Shown here piece by piece: positions 54,869-63,383 of a stretch of DNA of 64,000 nucleotides. Position 1 is the stretch's first letter, and each line of letters begins with the position of its first letter. The stretch covers positions 1-64,000 of the forward strand of contig JAQWFD010000014.1 in assembly GCA_028704555.1 (NCBI GenBank), written 5' to 3'. Below the pieces are notes generated by a model that saw only the letters and a list, made by a program, of their open reading frames with translations, had not been told where the DNA came from and did not search any database. Origin of the DNA: Desulfobacterales bacterium (GTDB lineage Bacteria > Desulfobacterota > Desulfobacteria > Desulfobacterales > JAQWFD01). The position numbers and the translations under genes are program-made.

Positions 54869-55531
54869 ATGATAGTGGTTCAACGAAAACCGTTTGATGA
54901 AATCAGGGACATGATCCATGGTTTCGGCAGGGTTCTGATTGTCGGATGCGGCACCTGCAGCACGGTCTGTCATGCCGGCGGAGAAGCTCAGGTGGCGGTG
55001 TTGAGCGCCCAGCTGGAGATGGCATCGCGGCTTGCCGGCCAGCCGATGGAACCTGTATCGGTAACGGTGGAGCGGCAGTGTGACAGAGCGTTTTTTACCC
55101 AGCTCGATACCCTGGCAGATGCGTCCGATGCCATATTGTCCATGGGCTGCGGCGCAGGTATCCAGCTTCTGGCAGAGGCATATCCCCATAAGCCGGTATT
55201 CCCGGCAGTCGATACCCGGTTTGTCGGGATCACCCGGGAGGACGGATGGTATGAAGAACGGTGTCGGTGTTGCGGCAGGTGCATGCTGGGGCTCACTGCC
55301 GGCGTCTGTCCGATAACGATGTGTGCAAAAAAAATGCTCAACGGTCCCTGCGGCGGGGTTATGAACGGGGCATGCGAGGTTCATCCGGATCTGCCCTGCG
55401 CATGGCAGATCATCTATGATCGGCTGCGCCTCCAGGGGAGACTGGATTGCCTGGAGCCGATCATTCCGCCGGTTGACTGGATGGACCAGGTGCCGGCATC
55501 GGTGGTTCAACCGGGATTCCGGAAACGGTGA
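54869..55531 (+). CDS. metV: MetV-like methylenetetrahydrofolate reductase C-terminal/zinc-binding subunit
   Basis: A 220-residue protein. It begins MIVVQRKPFDEIRDMI and shows VGCGTCSTVCHAGG (about residues 26-39). At about 131-159 there is a dense Cys region (CRCCGRCMLGLTAGVCPITMC) followed by LNGPCGGVMNGACEV. This is the MTHFR_C domain found as MetV beside MetF in acetogens and sulfate reducers. MetV binds Zn or Fe-S and links MetF to its electron donor. It starts 51 bases after the HdrD-like gene. Confidence 0.9.
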   Translation: MIVVQRKPFDEIRDMIHGFGRVLIVGCGTCSTVCHAGGEAQVAVLSAQLEMASRLAGQPMEPVSVTVERQCDRAFFTQLDTLADASDAILSMGCGAGIQLLAEAYPHKPVFPAVDTRFVGITREDGWYEERCRCCGRCMLGLTAGVCPITMCAKKMLNGPCGGVMNGACEVHPDLPCAWQIIYDRLRLQGRLDCLEPIIPPVDWMDQVPASVVQPGFRKR

Positions 55532-55696
55532 TCGAATTATATTCTTTCGACAGATTCCACAGATTATTATTGATTTTACTAAATTGAAAATCCCGTAGTC
55601 TATTTTTTTTAATCTGTGAAAATCTGTGGATACTGCTTTTTCCCCATAGATTAATATTTTTAAATCCACTGAAGTATTTGAGTGAAAAGGGCCTGT
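55532..55696. other. Spacer with degenerate CACAGATT/AATCTGTG repeats before metF
   Basis: CCACAGATTATTATTG and, after a T8 run, AATCTGTGAAAATCTGTGG form an imperfect inverted repeat. No gene is present. The hairpin could slow transcription between metV and metF, but the T run lies inside rather than after it. Confidence 0.4.
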
Positions 55697-56635
55697 ATGA
55701 CATTTCGAAGCCATCTGCAAAGTGTTCTTAAATCCGGTCAATTTGCGGTTACCTCAGAGCTTGCCCCTCCCCGGGGAGCGGATCCGACTGTGGTGAGGGA
55801 AAAAGCCTCGTGGTTCAAAACATTCGTTGATGCGGTCAACGTGACAGACAATCAGACTGCCGTGGCCCGGATGTCCAGCTTGGCGGCTGCCGTTATGCTG
55901 CTCAGGGAAGGGGTGGAGCCTGTCTGGCAGATGGTATGCCGGGATCGAAATCGTATTGCCATGCAGAGTGATATTCTGGGGGGCTGCGGACTTGGCCTTC
56001 GTAACCTTCTCTGCCTTTCGGGCGATCACCCGGTATGCGGGGATCAGCCTTATGCCAGAGCCGTTTTTGATATTGATTCCATTCAGCAGATACAGATGGT
56101 CCGTCAAATGCGGGATGAGGCAAGATTTCTCAGCGGGGATACCATTTCAAGCCCTCCTGATATGTTTATCGGCGCGGTAGCCAATCCGTTTGCATCACCG
56201 GTTCAATGGCGTGTGCATCGGCTGGCGAAAAAAATCAGGGCCGGCGCCGATTTTATTCAGACTCAGTGTGTGTTTGATATGGCAAGGTTCGGAGAATGGA
56301 TATGCCAGGCCCGGGATATGGGGCTGACTGAAAAGACATTCATTATGGCCGGGCTGGTTCCGTTAAAATCTGTGGAAATGGCGGAATATATGGTCAGAAA
56401 AGTTCCCGGGATCGATATCCCGGATGCGGTGATCCGCCGGATCAAAGGTGTGGACAACCCCCGCCGGGAAGAGGAGGGCATCCGGATTGCCTGTGAGCAG
56501 ATAGAACAGCTCAGAGCGCTTGACGGCATATCCGGGATTCACCTGATGACGATCAACCGGGAGCATAAAATTCCGGAAATTGTCGAGAGGGCGGGATTGC
56601 TTCCCCGGCCCCGGCCGGAGGGATCACTGGTTTGA
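55697..56635 (+). CDS. metF: 5,10-methylenetetrahydrofolate reductase
   Basis: A 312-residue TIM-barrel flavoprotein reducing methylene-THF to methyl-THF. I chose the ATG at 55697, which has AAAAGGG five bases upstream, over a GTG at 55682. Motifs: VTSELAPPRGAD (substrate Glu near residue 20), VNVTDNQTAVARMSS, QMVCRDRNR, LCLSGDHP and GADFIQTQCVFDM. The length is that of the short MetF that works with MetV. Its place after the Hdr/MvhD genes matches the MetVF-HdrABC-MvhD complex known from Moorella. Confidence 0.95.
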   Translation: MTFRSHLQSVLKSGQFAVTSELAPPRGADPTVVREKASWFKTFVDAVNVTDNQTAVARMSSLAAAVMLLREGVEPVWQMVCRDRNRIAMQSDILGGCGLGLRNLLCLSGDHPVCGDQPYARAVFDIDSIQQIQMVRQMRDEARFLSGDTISSPPDMFIGAVANPFASPVQWRVHRLAKKIRAGADFIQTQCVFDMARFGEWICQARDMGLTEKTFIMAGLVPLKSVEMAEYMVRKVPGIDIPDAVIRRIKGVDNPRREEEGIRIACEQIEQLRALDGISGIHLMTINREHKIPEIVERAGLLPRPRPEGSLV

Positions 56636-56666
56636 CGGTTTGGCATCCGGCTCTTTTGAGAAGTCT

Positions 56667-57068
56667 TCAATTCGGGTTTTCCGGAAGGATTTTCCACCCT
56701 CTGATTTTATAAAATATATAGATTCCGCTGAAACTGCCCAGGGCGTCCGCCAGCAAATCAAATACATCCGAGCTTCTGTGGGGGATAAAATACTGGTGGA
56801 TTTCGTCGCTTAATCCGTAAAAGGTGGAAAAAAGAATACTCAGCGTAATGAGCAGCCGGATGCTGCTTATGGCCGGTAAGGTGCTCAGCGCCCTGAAAAA
56901 CAGGATGCCCAAAACCGCATAGCCCATAAAATGGAGGACCTTGTCGATATGGATTACTTTCGGGATGTGTTTCGGAGCGGGATGGGAGGACATGATAAAA
57001 ATGACAATACAGAACAGGATCAGTGGAAGCCAGAACAGAATAAAATTTTTGTACAGTTTTTCCAGCAT
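56667..57068 (-). CDS. VanZ-like family membrane protein
   Basis: A 133-residue protein with three to four hydrophobic helices and the family hallmark DEIHQYFIPHRSSDVFDLLADALGS (about residues 87-111, abridged), preceded by DKVLHFMGYAVLG. Members are linked to teicoplanin resistance or cell-envelope functions, but their biochemical role is unknown. It lies between convergent metF and thrS without operon partners. Confidence 0.85.
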   Translation of the reverse strand: MLEKLYKNFILFWLPLILFCIVIFIMSSHPAPKHIPKVIHIDKVLHFMGYAVLGILFFRALSTLPAISSIRLLITLSILFSTFYGLSDEIHQYFIPHRSSDVFDLLADALGSFSGIYIFYKIRGWKILPENPN

Positions 57069-57241
57069 ATGGGACCGTCCCGATGGGATAGGTTGTTCAA
57101 ACCTGTTTGAAGATGGATTCCGGTATTGTCCGGCGCATGAAAGCTAAATCTCATTCGGCAGGAAATTCGCTTAAACATTCCGGGACCGGTATCCGTTTTC
57201 CCGGAATCGATCCCGGAATGGCATTCCGGTTTTCATTATAG

Positions 57242-59158
57242 CTATTTTGTGAAAATATTAAAATCAATTTTTTTATCGTTGATATGAGACAGCACCTGTT
57301 TGAAAAAGTCTTCATGTGACAGACCGTATTTGACATGACCGTCCAGCGTTCGGACGGAGAGGGTGCCGGATTGTTTTTCCTTTTCACCGACGGTCAGGAT
57401 CAGCGGCGTTTTATTCAGCTGTGCATCGCGGATTTTTTTGTTCAGGCTTTCGGTCCTGTCGTCAACTTCCACGCGGAGCCCTTCAGCTTCAAATGCTTTT
57501 TTCAACTCGCGGGCATAGGACGACAGCGCATCATTGATCGGTAAAAGCGTGATCTGAACCGGTGCAAGCCACAGCGGAAACCGGCCGGCAAAATGTTCGA
57601 CCAGAATGCCGAAAAACCGTTCGATGGAGCCGTAAATGACCCGGTGAATCATGATCGGGCGGTGTTTTTCATTGTCCTTGCCGATATAGGACAGATCGAA
57701 ACGCTCCGGCAGTGACATGTCCAGCTGAACCGTTCCGCATTGCCATGTGCGGCCGATGGCATCCTTAATGTGGACGTCGATTTTCGGTCCGTAAAATGCG
57801 CCGTCCCCTTCGTTGATTTTATATTCTCTTCCATACGCATCCAGAGCGGATTTTAAGCCTTGCGTTGCGGTGGCCCACTGCTCATCGGTTCCAATGGATT
57901 TTTTGGGTCGTGTTGACAGCTCCAGATGAAATCCGAGACCAAACGTGCTGTAAAACCGATCCATCAGGTTTAACACGCCTATAATCTCATCCTCAATTTG
58001 ATCCGGCGTCATGAAAATATGAGCGTCATCCTGATGAAACGCCCGGACCCTGAAAAGGCCGGATAACACCCCGCTGAGTTCGTGCCGGTGGACCAGGCCG
58101 ATTTCTCCGGCCCGGATCGGCATGTCCTTGTACGAGTGGGGTTTCATGCCGTAGAGGATCATTCCGCCGGGGCAGTTCATGGGCTTGATCGCATAGTCCA
58201 CTTCATCCACCACAGTGGTATACATGTTTTCGCGGTAATTTTCCCAGTGGCCGCTGCGTTCCCAGAGGCTTCGATTGAGCATGATCGGTGTTTTGGTTTC
58301 CACGTATCCGGCCATCTTGTGTTCAGCTCTCCAGAACTCAAGAAGAAGATTCCAGATGATCATGCCATTGGCATGGAAAAAGGGCATACCCGGCGCTTCA
58401 TCGTGGAAACTGAACAGGTCCATGGCCGGGCCAATCCTGCGATGGTCCCTTTTCTTCGCTTCTTCCAGGAGATTAAGATAGCTGCTGAGCTCTTTTTTAC
58501 TGAAAAACGCCGTGCCGTATATTCTCTGGAGCTGAGCGTTTGCCTGGTCCGCCCGCCAGTAGGCTCCGGATACCTTCATCAGCTTTATGGCTTTGATAAA
58601 TCCGGAGTGCGGCAGATGCGGGCCGCGGCATAAATCCGTAAAATCGCCCTGCTGGTAAAGGGAAATGGTCCCGTCTTCCAGCCCGGAGATCAACTCCAGT
58701 TTATAGGGTTCATCGGCATAGAATTCCAGTGCTTCGGATTTGGATACCTGCCTGCGGATAAAGGGGGTTTTGGATTTGATTATCTTCTGAATCTCTGCCT
58801 CGATCTTCGGGAAATCTTCTTCCGAAACCGGAGGCATATCAATGTCATAGTAAAATCCGTTTTCCACGACCGGTCCGATGGTCAGTTTTGCATCCTTGTA
58901 AAGGCGCTGAATGGCTTCGGCCATGACATGTGCTGCGCTGTGTCGGAGAATTTCAAGTGCTTCCGGGTCGTTTGTCGTGATCAGCCTGACTTCGGCATCT
59001 TCGGAAACGGGTGTAGATAAGTCAACTGTTTTTCCGTTTATTTCCATGGCAACGCAATTGCGCGCCAATCCTTCAGAAATGCTTCGGGCGATGTCAGCCC
59101 CGGTGGGAATTGTTTGAAAACTCTTTATGTTGCCGTCTGGAAGTGTTATGTTAATCAT
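57242..59158 (-). CDS. thrS: Threonyl-tRNA synthetase
   Basis: A 638-residue enzyme of standard length. Domain order: TGS (MINITLPDGNIKSF.. 1-60), editing domain with HSAAHVMAEA (about 74-83), catalytic class II core with MNCPGGMILYG, RHELSGVLSGLFRVRAFHQDD (Zn ligands C, H, H across the core) and the anticodon domain (LAPVQITLLPI.. onward). It charges tRNA-Thr. The gene is divergent from rnd across a 300-bp gap. No infC-rplT partner follows. Confidence 0.97.
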   Translation of the reverse strand: MINITLPDGNIKSFQTIPTGADIARSISEGLARNCVAMEINGKTVDLSTPVSEDAEVRLITTNDPEALEILRHSAAHVMAEAIQRLYKDAKLTIGPVVENGFYYDIDMPPVSEEDFPKIEAEIQKIIKSKTPFIRRQVSKSEALEFYADEPYKLELISGLEDGTISLYQQGDFTDLCRGPHLPHSGFIKAIKLMKVSGAYWRADQANAQLQRIYGTAFFSKKELSSYLNLLEEAKKRDHRRIGPAMDLFSFHDEAPGMPFFHANGMIIWNLLLEFWRAEHKMAGYVETKTPIMLNRSLWERSGHWENYRENMYTTVVDEVDYAIKPMNCPGGMILYGMKPHSYKDMPIRAGEIGLVHRHELSGVLSGLFRVRAFHQDDAHIFMTPDQIEDEIIGVLNLMDRFYSTFGLGFHLELSTRPKKSIGTDEQWATATQGLKSALDAYGREYKINEGDGAFYGPKIDVHIKDAIGRTWQCGTVQLDMSLPERFDLSYIGKDNEKHRPIMIHRVIYGSIERFFGILVEHFAGRFPLWLAPVQITLLPINDALSSYARELKKAFEAEGLRVEVDDRTESLNKKIRDAQLNKTPLILTVGEKEKQSGTLSVRTLDGHVKYGLSHEDFFKQVLSHINDKKIDFNIFTK

Positions 59159-59458
59159 TATCGGTTCACCAAGATACTTTATTTGAATGACTGTTGAAGT
59201 ACTCTATGGCCACGGAAGGAATAAGTTTCACAGTCTTGCTTGCCTTTTTGTCCGTCTTCTGCGTCAACCCGTATGCACACTTTGATACGCCTTGAAGACG
59301 AACAGGTAAGCGGGTATGTGAGGTTCCGAATATTCTGTGCAATCCTTGTGGATTTTATTCTTTCCGTGCCCCTTAACCTTAAATGGGTAAATGAATTATT
59401 CTTAATAATCCAAAACATTTATTTTTAGGTGAAATTATATGTCGGGTCAAGAAAAAAA

Positions 59459-60664
59459 ATGAAAATGAATATGTATCCCAAGGCCAAATATACATTTATA
59501 ACTACGGTATCGGAACTGAAAGCGATTGCGGCGGCCTTTGAAAAAGCACCGGTTGTGGCCGTGGACCTGGAAGCCGATTCCATGTTCCATTATAAAGAAA
59601 AAGTTTGTCTGATTCAAATGGCGACAGCCAATGACAGCGTGATCATCGATCCGCTCCGGATACAGGATCTGTCTTCATTGCAACCCGTGTTTGAAAGACG
59701 CGATATTAAAAAAATTTTCCATGGGGCTGATTACGATATCCGGTCATTATACAGGGATTTTCAGATTGAAATCAACAACCTGTTTGATACACAGCTGGCC
59801 TGCAGGTTTCTGGGGGTCAGGGAAACCGGGCTGGAGGCGGTGATTAAACAGAGATTTAATATCCCCCTCGATAAACGATTTCAAAAAAAAGACTGGTCCA
59901 TTCGTCCTTTGCCGGAAGAAATGGTTGAGTACGCGGCCAAGGATGCTATCTATCTGGTCTCCCTTGCAGGGACGCTGGAAAAAGAATTGATTCAAAAACA
60001 GCGTCTGGGCTGGGTGAATGAGGAATGTGAGCTGCTATCCCGGGTAAGGTCGGCAAGCGTGGAAGATCAGCCCCTGTTTGTCAGGTTCAAAGGCGCCGGG
60101 AAACTGGACCGTCGTTCGCTTGCGGTGCTTGAAGCCCTTCTTCAATATCGGGATAGCGTTGCCGGGAAAAAAGACAAACCGCTTTTTAAAATCATGTCCA
60201 ATGATTGTCTGTTGAAAATTGCCATATATAAGCCGACAGATCTGGATCAGCTGCAACATCTCAATGTCTTGAGCCGGGCACAGATTGGCATGTATGGAAA
60301 TGCGCTTGTCAACGAAGTCGTTCAGTCTTCAAAGATCCCATCGAATAAGCTGCCGCTGTATCCACGTAAAAGAGCCCAGATGCCGGAGCCCGAGGTGCCA
60401 TGTCGAATCGGTGCATTGAAAAATTACCGGGATATGAAGGCGGAGCAACTCGATATTGATCCTGCGCTGGTATGCACCAAGGCTCAAATGGGATCAATTG
60501 CTATCCGGAATCCGGCCAATGTCCGGCAACTGGCTGAATTAAACGAGTTGAGGCAGTGGCAGCTGGAAGCATTCGGAAGTGAAATGGTATCGGCTTTGAA
60601 GAATGTGGAAAACAATTGCGTTGATACGGATGGGGAAAAGCATACGGTTACCGTTGACATGTGA
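59459..60664 (+). CDS. rnd: Ribonuclease D
   Basis: A 401-residue 3'-5' exonuclease. The DEDD catalytic residues are VAVDLEADSMFHY (D, E; about residue 36), FHGADYDIRSLYRD (D) and EYAAKDAIYL (Y, D). Two HRDC domains follow (LAVLEALLQYRDSVAGKKD and later LKNYRDMKAEQL), as in full-length RNase D. It trims the 3' ends of tRNAs and other small RNAs. The ATG at 59459 is preferred over a GTG at 59429. Confidence 0.93.
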   Translation: MKMNMYPKAKYTFITTVSELKAIAAAFEKAPVVAVDLEADSMFHYKEKVCLIQMATANDSVIIDPLRIQDLSSLQPVFERRDIKKIFHGADYDIRSLYRDFQIEINNLFDTQLACRFLGVRETGLEAVIKQRFNIPLDKRFQKKDWSIRPLPEEMVEYAAKDAIYLVSLAGTLEKELIQKQRLGWVNEECELLSRVRSASVEDQPLFVRFKGAGKLDRRSLAVLEALLQYRDSVAGKKDKPLFKIMSNDCLLKIAIYKPTDLDQLQHLNVLSRAQIGMYGNALVNEVVQSSKIPSNKLPLYPRKRAQMPEPEVPCRIGALKNYRDMKAEQLDIDPALVCTKAQMGSIAIRNPANVRQLAELNELRQWQLEAFGSEMVSALKNVENNCVDTDGEKHTVTVDM

Positions 60665-60715
60665 CAAAGGGCTAAGGCTAAAGAGTTAAGGTCTCACGAC
60701 CCACGACGGGTGTCT

Positions 60716-61318
60716 ATGAAAAAAATATCGTTTGTTTCGGACTCCTTTCTGCTGGAAGCGCTTCTGGATGAGGGCTATCAACAACATAAAGGGGTGGTAA
60801 TTACCCACCCTTACCCCCTGCTGGGGGGTGATATGTATAATATCGTCGTTGAAACGATTGCCGCTGTTTACAAGCAAAAAGGCTATACCACCCTGCGGCC
60901 GAATTTCAGGGGGACCGGAAACAGTCAGGGCGTGTATGATAATGGCGCAGGGGAAAGCCGGGATGTCCTGGCGGCGCTGTCCTGGCTGGTTGAAAAGGGT
61001 TTTACGGCCATTGACCTGGCCGGTTATTCTTTCGGTAGCTGGGTGAATGTTCAGACAGCTACCGGTGATGTGCCTCTGCAGAATCGGGTGATGGTATCCC
61101 CTCCCGTTGATTTGTTCAAATTCCCCGATCAGGCCCTTCCGGCGCTGTCGCTGGTAGTCTCCGGCGATTCTGATCAGTATGGCTGTTCGGAATCTGTCCG
61201 CCGGATGATGCCCGTTTGGAATCCTCACGCTCATTTTGAAATTATGCCGGGGTGTGACCATTTTTATTCAGGATACCTTGACGATCTCAGAATGATTTTG
61301 TCAAAGTATATTGGTTAG
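60716..61318 (+). CDS. Alpha/beta hydrolase
   Basis: A 200-residue protein of the compact alpha/beta hydrolase type (YcjY/OsmC-linked class). VVITHPYPLLGGDMYNIVV (about residues 24-42) precedes RPNFRGTGNSQG. The nucleophile elbow is AGYSFGSW with the catalytic Ser near residue 106. PGCDHFYSGY contributes the His near residue 182. The substrate is unknown. The ATG at 60716 directly follows a degenerate TCACGACCCACGAC spacer. Confidence 0.82.
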   Translation: MKKISFVSDSFLLEALLDEGYQQHKGVVITHPYPLLGGDMYNIVVETIAAVYKQKGYTTLRPNFRGTGNSQGVYDNGAGESRDVLAALSWLVEKGFTAIDLAGYSFGSWVNVQTATGDVPLQNRVMVSPPVDLFKFPDQALPALSLVVSGDSDQYGCSESVRRMMPVWNPHAHFEIMPGCDHFYSGYLDDLRMILSKYIG

Positions 61319-61357
61319 CGGGTTGACCAACGTCTTCAAAGCGAGGGAGAAAATGTG

Positions 61358-62140
61358 ATGTCTTTTAAGGAGAATCTGTTAAAAAAAATTGATATTAAAA
61401 AAATGGCAAAAAAAGTGATCGATTCTACAGGACCGTCCGAAAGCGGCCGGAGGGTGGATAAGGCCACGATGGCCCGACTCCTTGGCATGGGGCCTTATGT
61501 GTATCGAAAAGAAAGGGATCTGGATCTTTACCTGTTTGAGGGTAAATCGGAAAAGCCCCTGATTCTGGTCCTGGATAATGATTTGCCATTTTACCGTACC
61601 ACGGTTGAGGATGTGGTGCTTCGTAAGAGCCCGATCGTCAAGGAAATGATCAGCATCCGCAATGCCATAAAAATTCTGAATGATTCTGATGTGCTGGTGA
61701 GTAAAAAGGAGGCGTCTGTTAAAATGGTTGCAAAAGAATGTATTGACCTTTTGCAACTCTCGTACACGGAATCGGATCTGGATGACATCGCTGAGGATGG
61801 GCTGACGGCTCTGAAACTCGAGGATTCGGACGGGATGGTGGAATGCCTCTCCTTGTTTTCCGAGCTGCTGGAATTTGAGCCCCCCCCTGTGCAGCTGAGA
61901 GTAAAATATCATGAAATCGTTGGTGAACTTACACTTCAGGAAAACGGTAAATATGCGTATGGGCCTGTTGTGATCTATAGCCTGGAGAATAATAAACTCC
62001 GGATGATAGAGGGAGAAATTGAAAGTGACGATAAAGCCGGCCAGGAATATTTCAAGCGTGTGGTCACGGGCAAAACGAGCGCTTCAAGAGAAGGTGAAGA
62101 CGTTTTAACATATCTTAAACGTCGGGTTTCGTATAAATAA
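61358..62140 (+). CDS. Conserved hypothetical protein, 260 residues
   Basis: Soluble and acidic; no family is recognised. It begins SFKENLLKKIDIKKMAKKVI, then has TGPSESGRRVDKATMARLLGM. A mixed middle (LYLFEGKSEKPLILVLDNDL) and a segment with EFEPPPVQLRVKYHE and LTLQENGKYAYGPVVIYSL follow. A GAGGGAG ribosome site precedes the ATG at 61358. It may be co-transcribed with the hydrolase 39 bases upstream. Coding is supported by length, start signal and codon sense only. Confidence 0.65.
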   Translation: MSFKENLLKKIDIKKMAKKVIDSTGPSESGRRVDKATMARLLGMGPYVYRKERDLDLYLFEGKSEKPLILVLDNDLPFYRTTVEDVVLRKSPIVKEMISIRNAIKILNDSDVLVSKKEASVKMVAKECIDLLQLSYTESDLDDIAEDGLTALKLEDSDGMVECLSLFSELLEFEPPPVQLRVKYHEIVGELTLQENGKYAYGPVVIYSLENNKLRMIEGEIESDDKAGQEYFKRVVTGKTSASREGEDVLTYLKRRVSYK

Positions 62141-62170
62141 CAACGGATGTACCGGATAATATTCGGTGCC

Positions 62171-62242
62171 CATCCATCCATCCATCCATCTGCCTGTCTG
62201 TCTGTCTGTCTGTCTGCCTGTCTGCCTGTCTGTCTGCCTGTT
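62171..62242. repeat. Tetranucleotide microsatellite (CATC)n then (TGTC/TGCC)n
   Basis: Five CATC units (62171-62190) run into about twelve TGTC/TGCC units to 62242, just after the stop of the preceding gene. The number of units could vary by slippage. It is outside any gene seen here. The rest of the gap to 62687 holds nothing recognisable. Confidence 0.85.
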
Positions 62243-62687
62243 TACTAAGAAATGGCCATTGACAAGTTTTATTCTCCTGAAACCGGATGGTACAGAGTAT
62301 CCCCTTGTTTACCACAACGCCATTTCAGAGATGATCAGAAAAAATTCGCTCCTCAGGATTTTCACCCGGTAAAATAGATGTTTTCCCTTATGGACAAACC
62401 GGGCCGGAATATAAATAATTGGCAAGTGTGATGGCGTTTTTGATCAGTGCTTTCCGGCGCTTTCGATCTGCCGGCAATTGAATCTGTCAATGATAAATGA
62501 GCGGCTCCAGCCCATTGTGAAAAAGACGCAGTTCTGTCCGCGTATTTGCGCATTTTTCGATTTTTTTTGATAACGATCCCGATCGTGAATCCCGGTAATC
62601 AGTAATTATCGGTTTTATTTTGTAAATTAACGGCGGCATCTCCGCGCAATCTTTTTTGAGATGCCTCTAAATACAGGAGCGGGGGTG

Positions 62688-63005
62688 ATGGCATCCAATT
62701 TTAAAATTGTTATGGATCAGCAAAAGGATACATTATACTTGAGATTGACCGGCGATTTTGATGGTTCATCAGCATGTGAGCTGTTTAATGTGTTAAGGAA
62801 GAATGGATGCGATACAATCCGGATTGTCATATGCACCGATGAATTGAGGAATATTGTTCCTTTTGGCAGAGATGTATTTCGTCAGAATCTCTGCCGTCTC
62901 AATGCTTTGTCCAGACGTATTTTTTTCAGTGGCGAAAAATCGCGACAGATCGTTTCCGATAGTAAATTTGATATGAAATTATTGAATCGGAGGGATGGGT
63001 CCTGA
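62688..63005 (+). CDS. STAS-like domain protein
   Basis: A 105-residue protein. The strand-helix order IVMDQQKDTLYLRLTGDFDGSSACELFNVL (abridged) fits the start of a STAS/SpoIIAA-like domain, and DTIRIVICTDELRNIVPFG fits the next strand and helix. The usual phosphoacceptor Ser after the third strand is not clear, so it may be a non-phosphorylated relative. ACAGGAGCGGGGGTG lies before the ATG at 62688. Function unknown. Confidence 0.55.
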   Translation: MASNFKIVMDQQKDTLYLRLTGDFDGSSACELFNVLRKNGCDTIRIVICTDELRNIVPFGRDVFRQNLCRLNALSRRIFFSGEKSRQIVSDSKFDMKLLNRRDGS

Positions 63006-63098
63006 ACCCTCAGGCTGCATGGAAGCGGACAGGCCCGGGAGGAAAAAAATAAACCGGGGTTGTATATCCGGAACAGGCAACCGGAATAATAAAAAAGG

Positions 63099-63383
63099 AT
63101 GGCTGAATTCATGCACGGATGTGAAAAAGATCGATACGACTCTGTCGCCGGGGTCTTGCTCCAAAGGCTTTTTCTGAAAAAATTAAATCTGATAGAGGCT
63201 CGAAGATTAATCAGGGATGTGTGTAATATAATTCGTGATGGTGAACATGTTTTTTCCGAATCAATCAATGGCAAATTGTTGTGTCTCGGCTGGAAAGATC
63301 AGCTTGTCGACAGGTTTTCTTTTGAACTTATCCTGTATCTGATTGAAAATAAACTGGATGGTGACGTAATTCTCTGCCATTGA
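63099..63383 (+). CDS. Hypothetical protein, 94 residues
   Basis: Mostly helical: SVAGVLLQRLFLKKLNLIEA, RRLIRDVCNIIRDG, then FSFELILYLIENKLDG. No family recognised. It follows the STAS-like gene in the same direction after 93 bases and may be co-transcribed. An inner ATG at 63111 is possible. Confidence 0.5.
   Translation: MAEFMHGCEKDRYDSVAGVLLQRLFLKKLNLIEARRLIRDVCNIIRDGEHVFSESINGKLLCLGWKDQLVDRFSFELILYLIENKLDGDVILCH

Noticed and set aside
62171..62242. CRISPR-like array
   Set aside because: Units are 4 bp with no spacers; this is a simple microsatellite.
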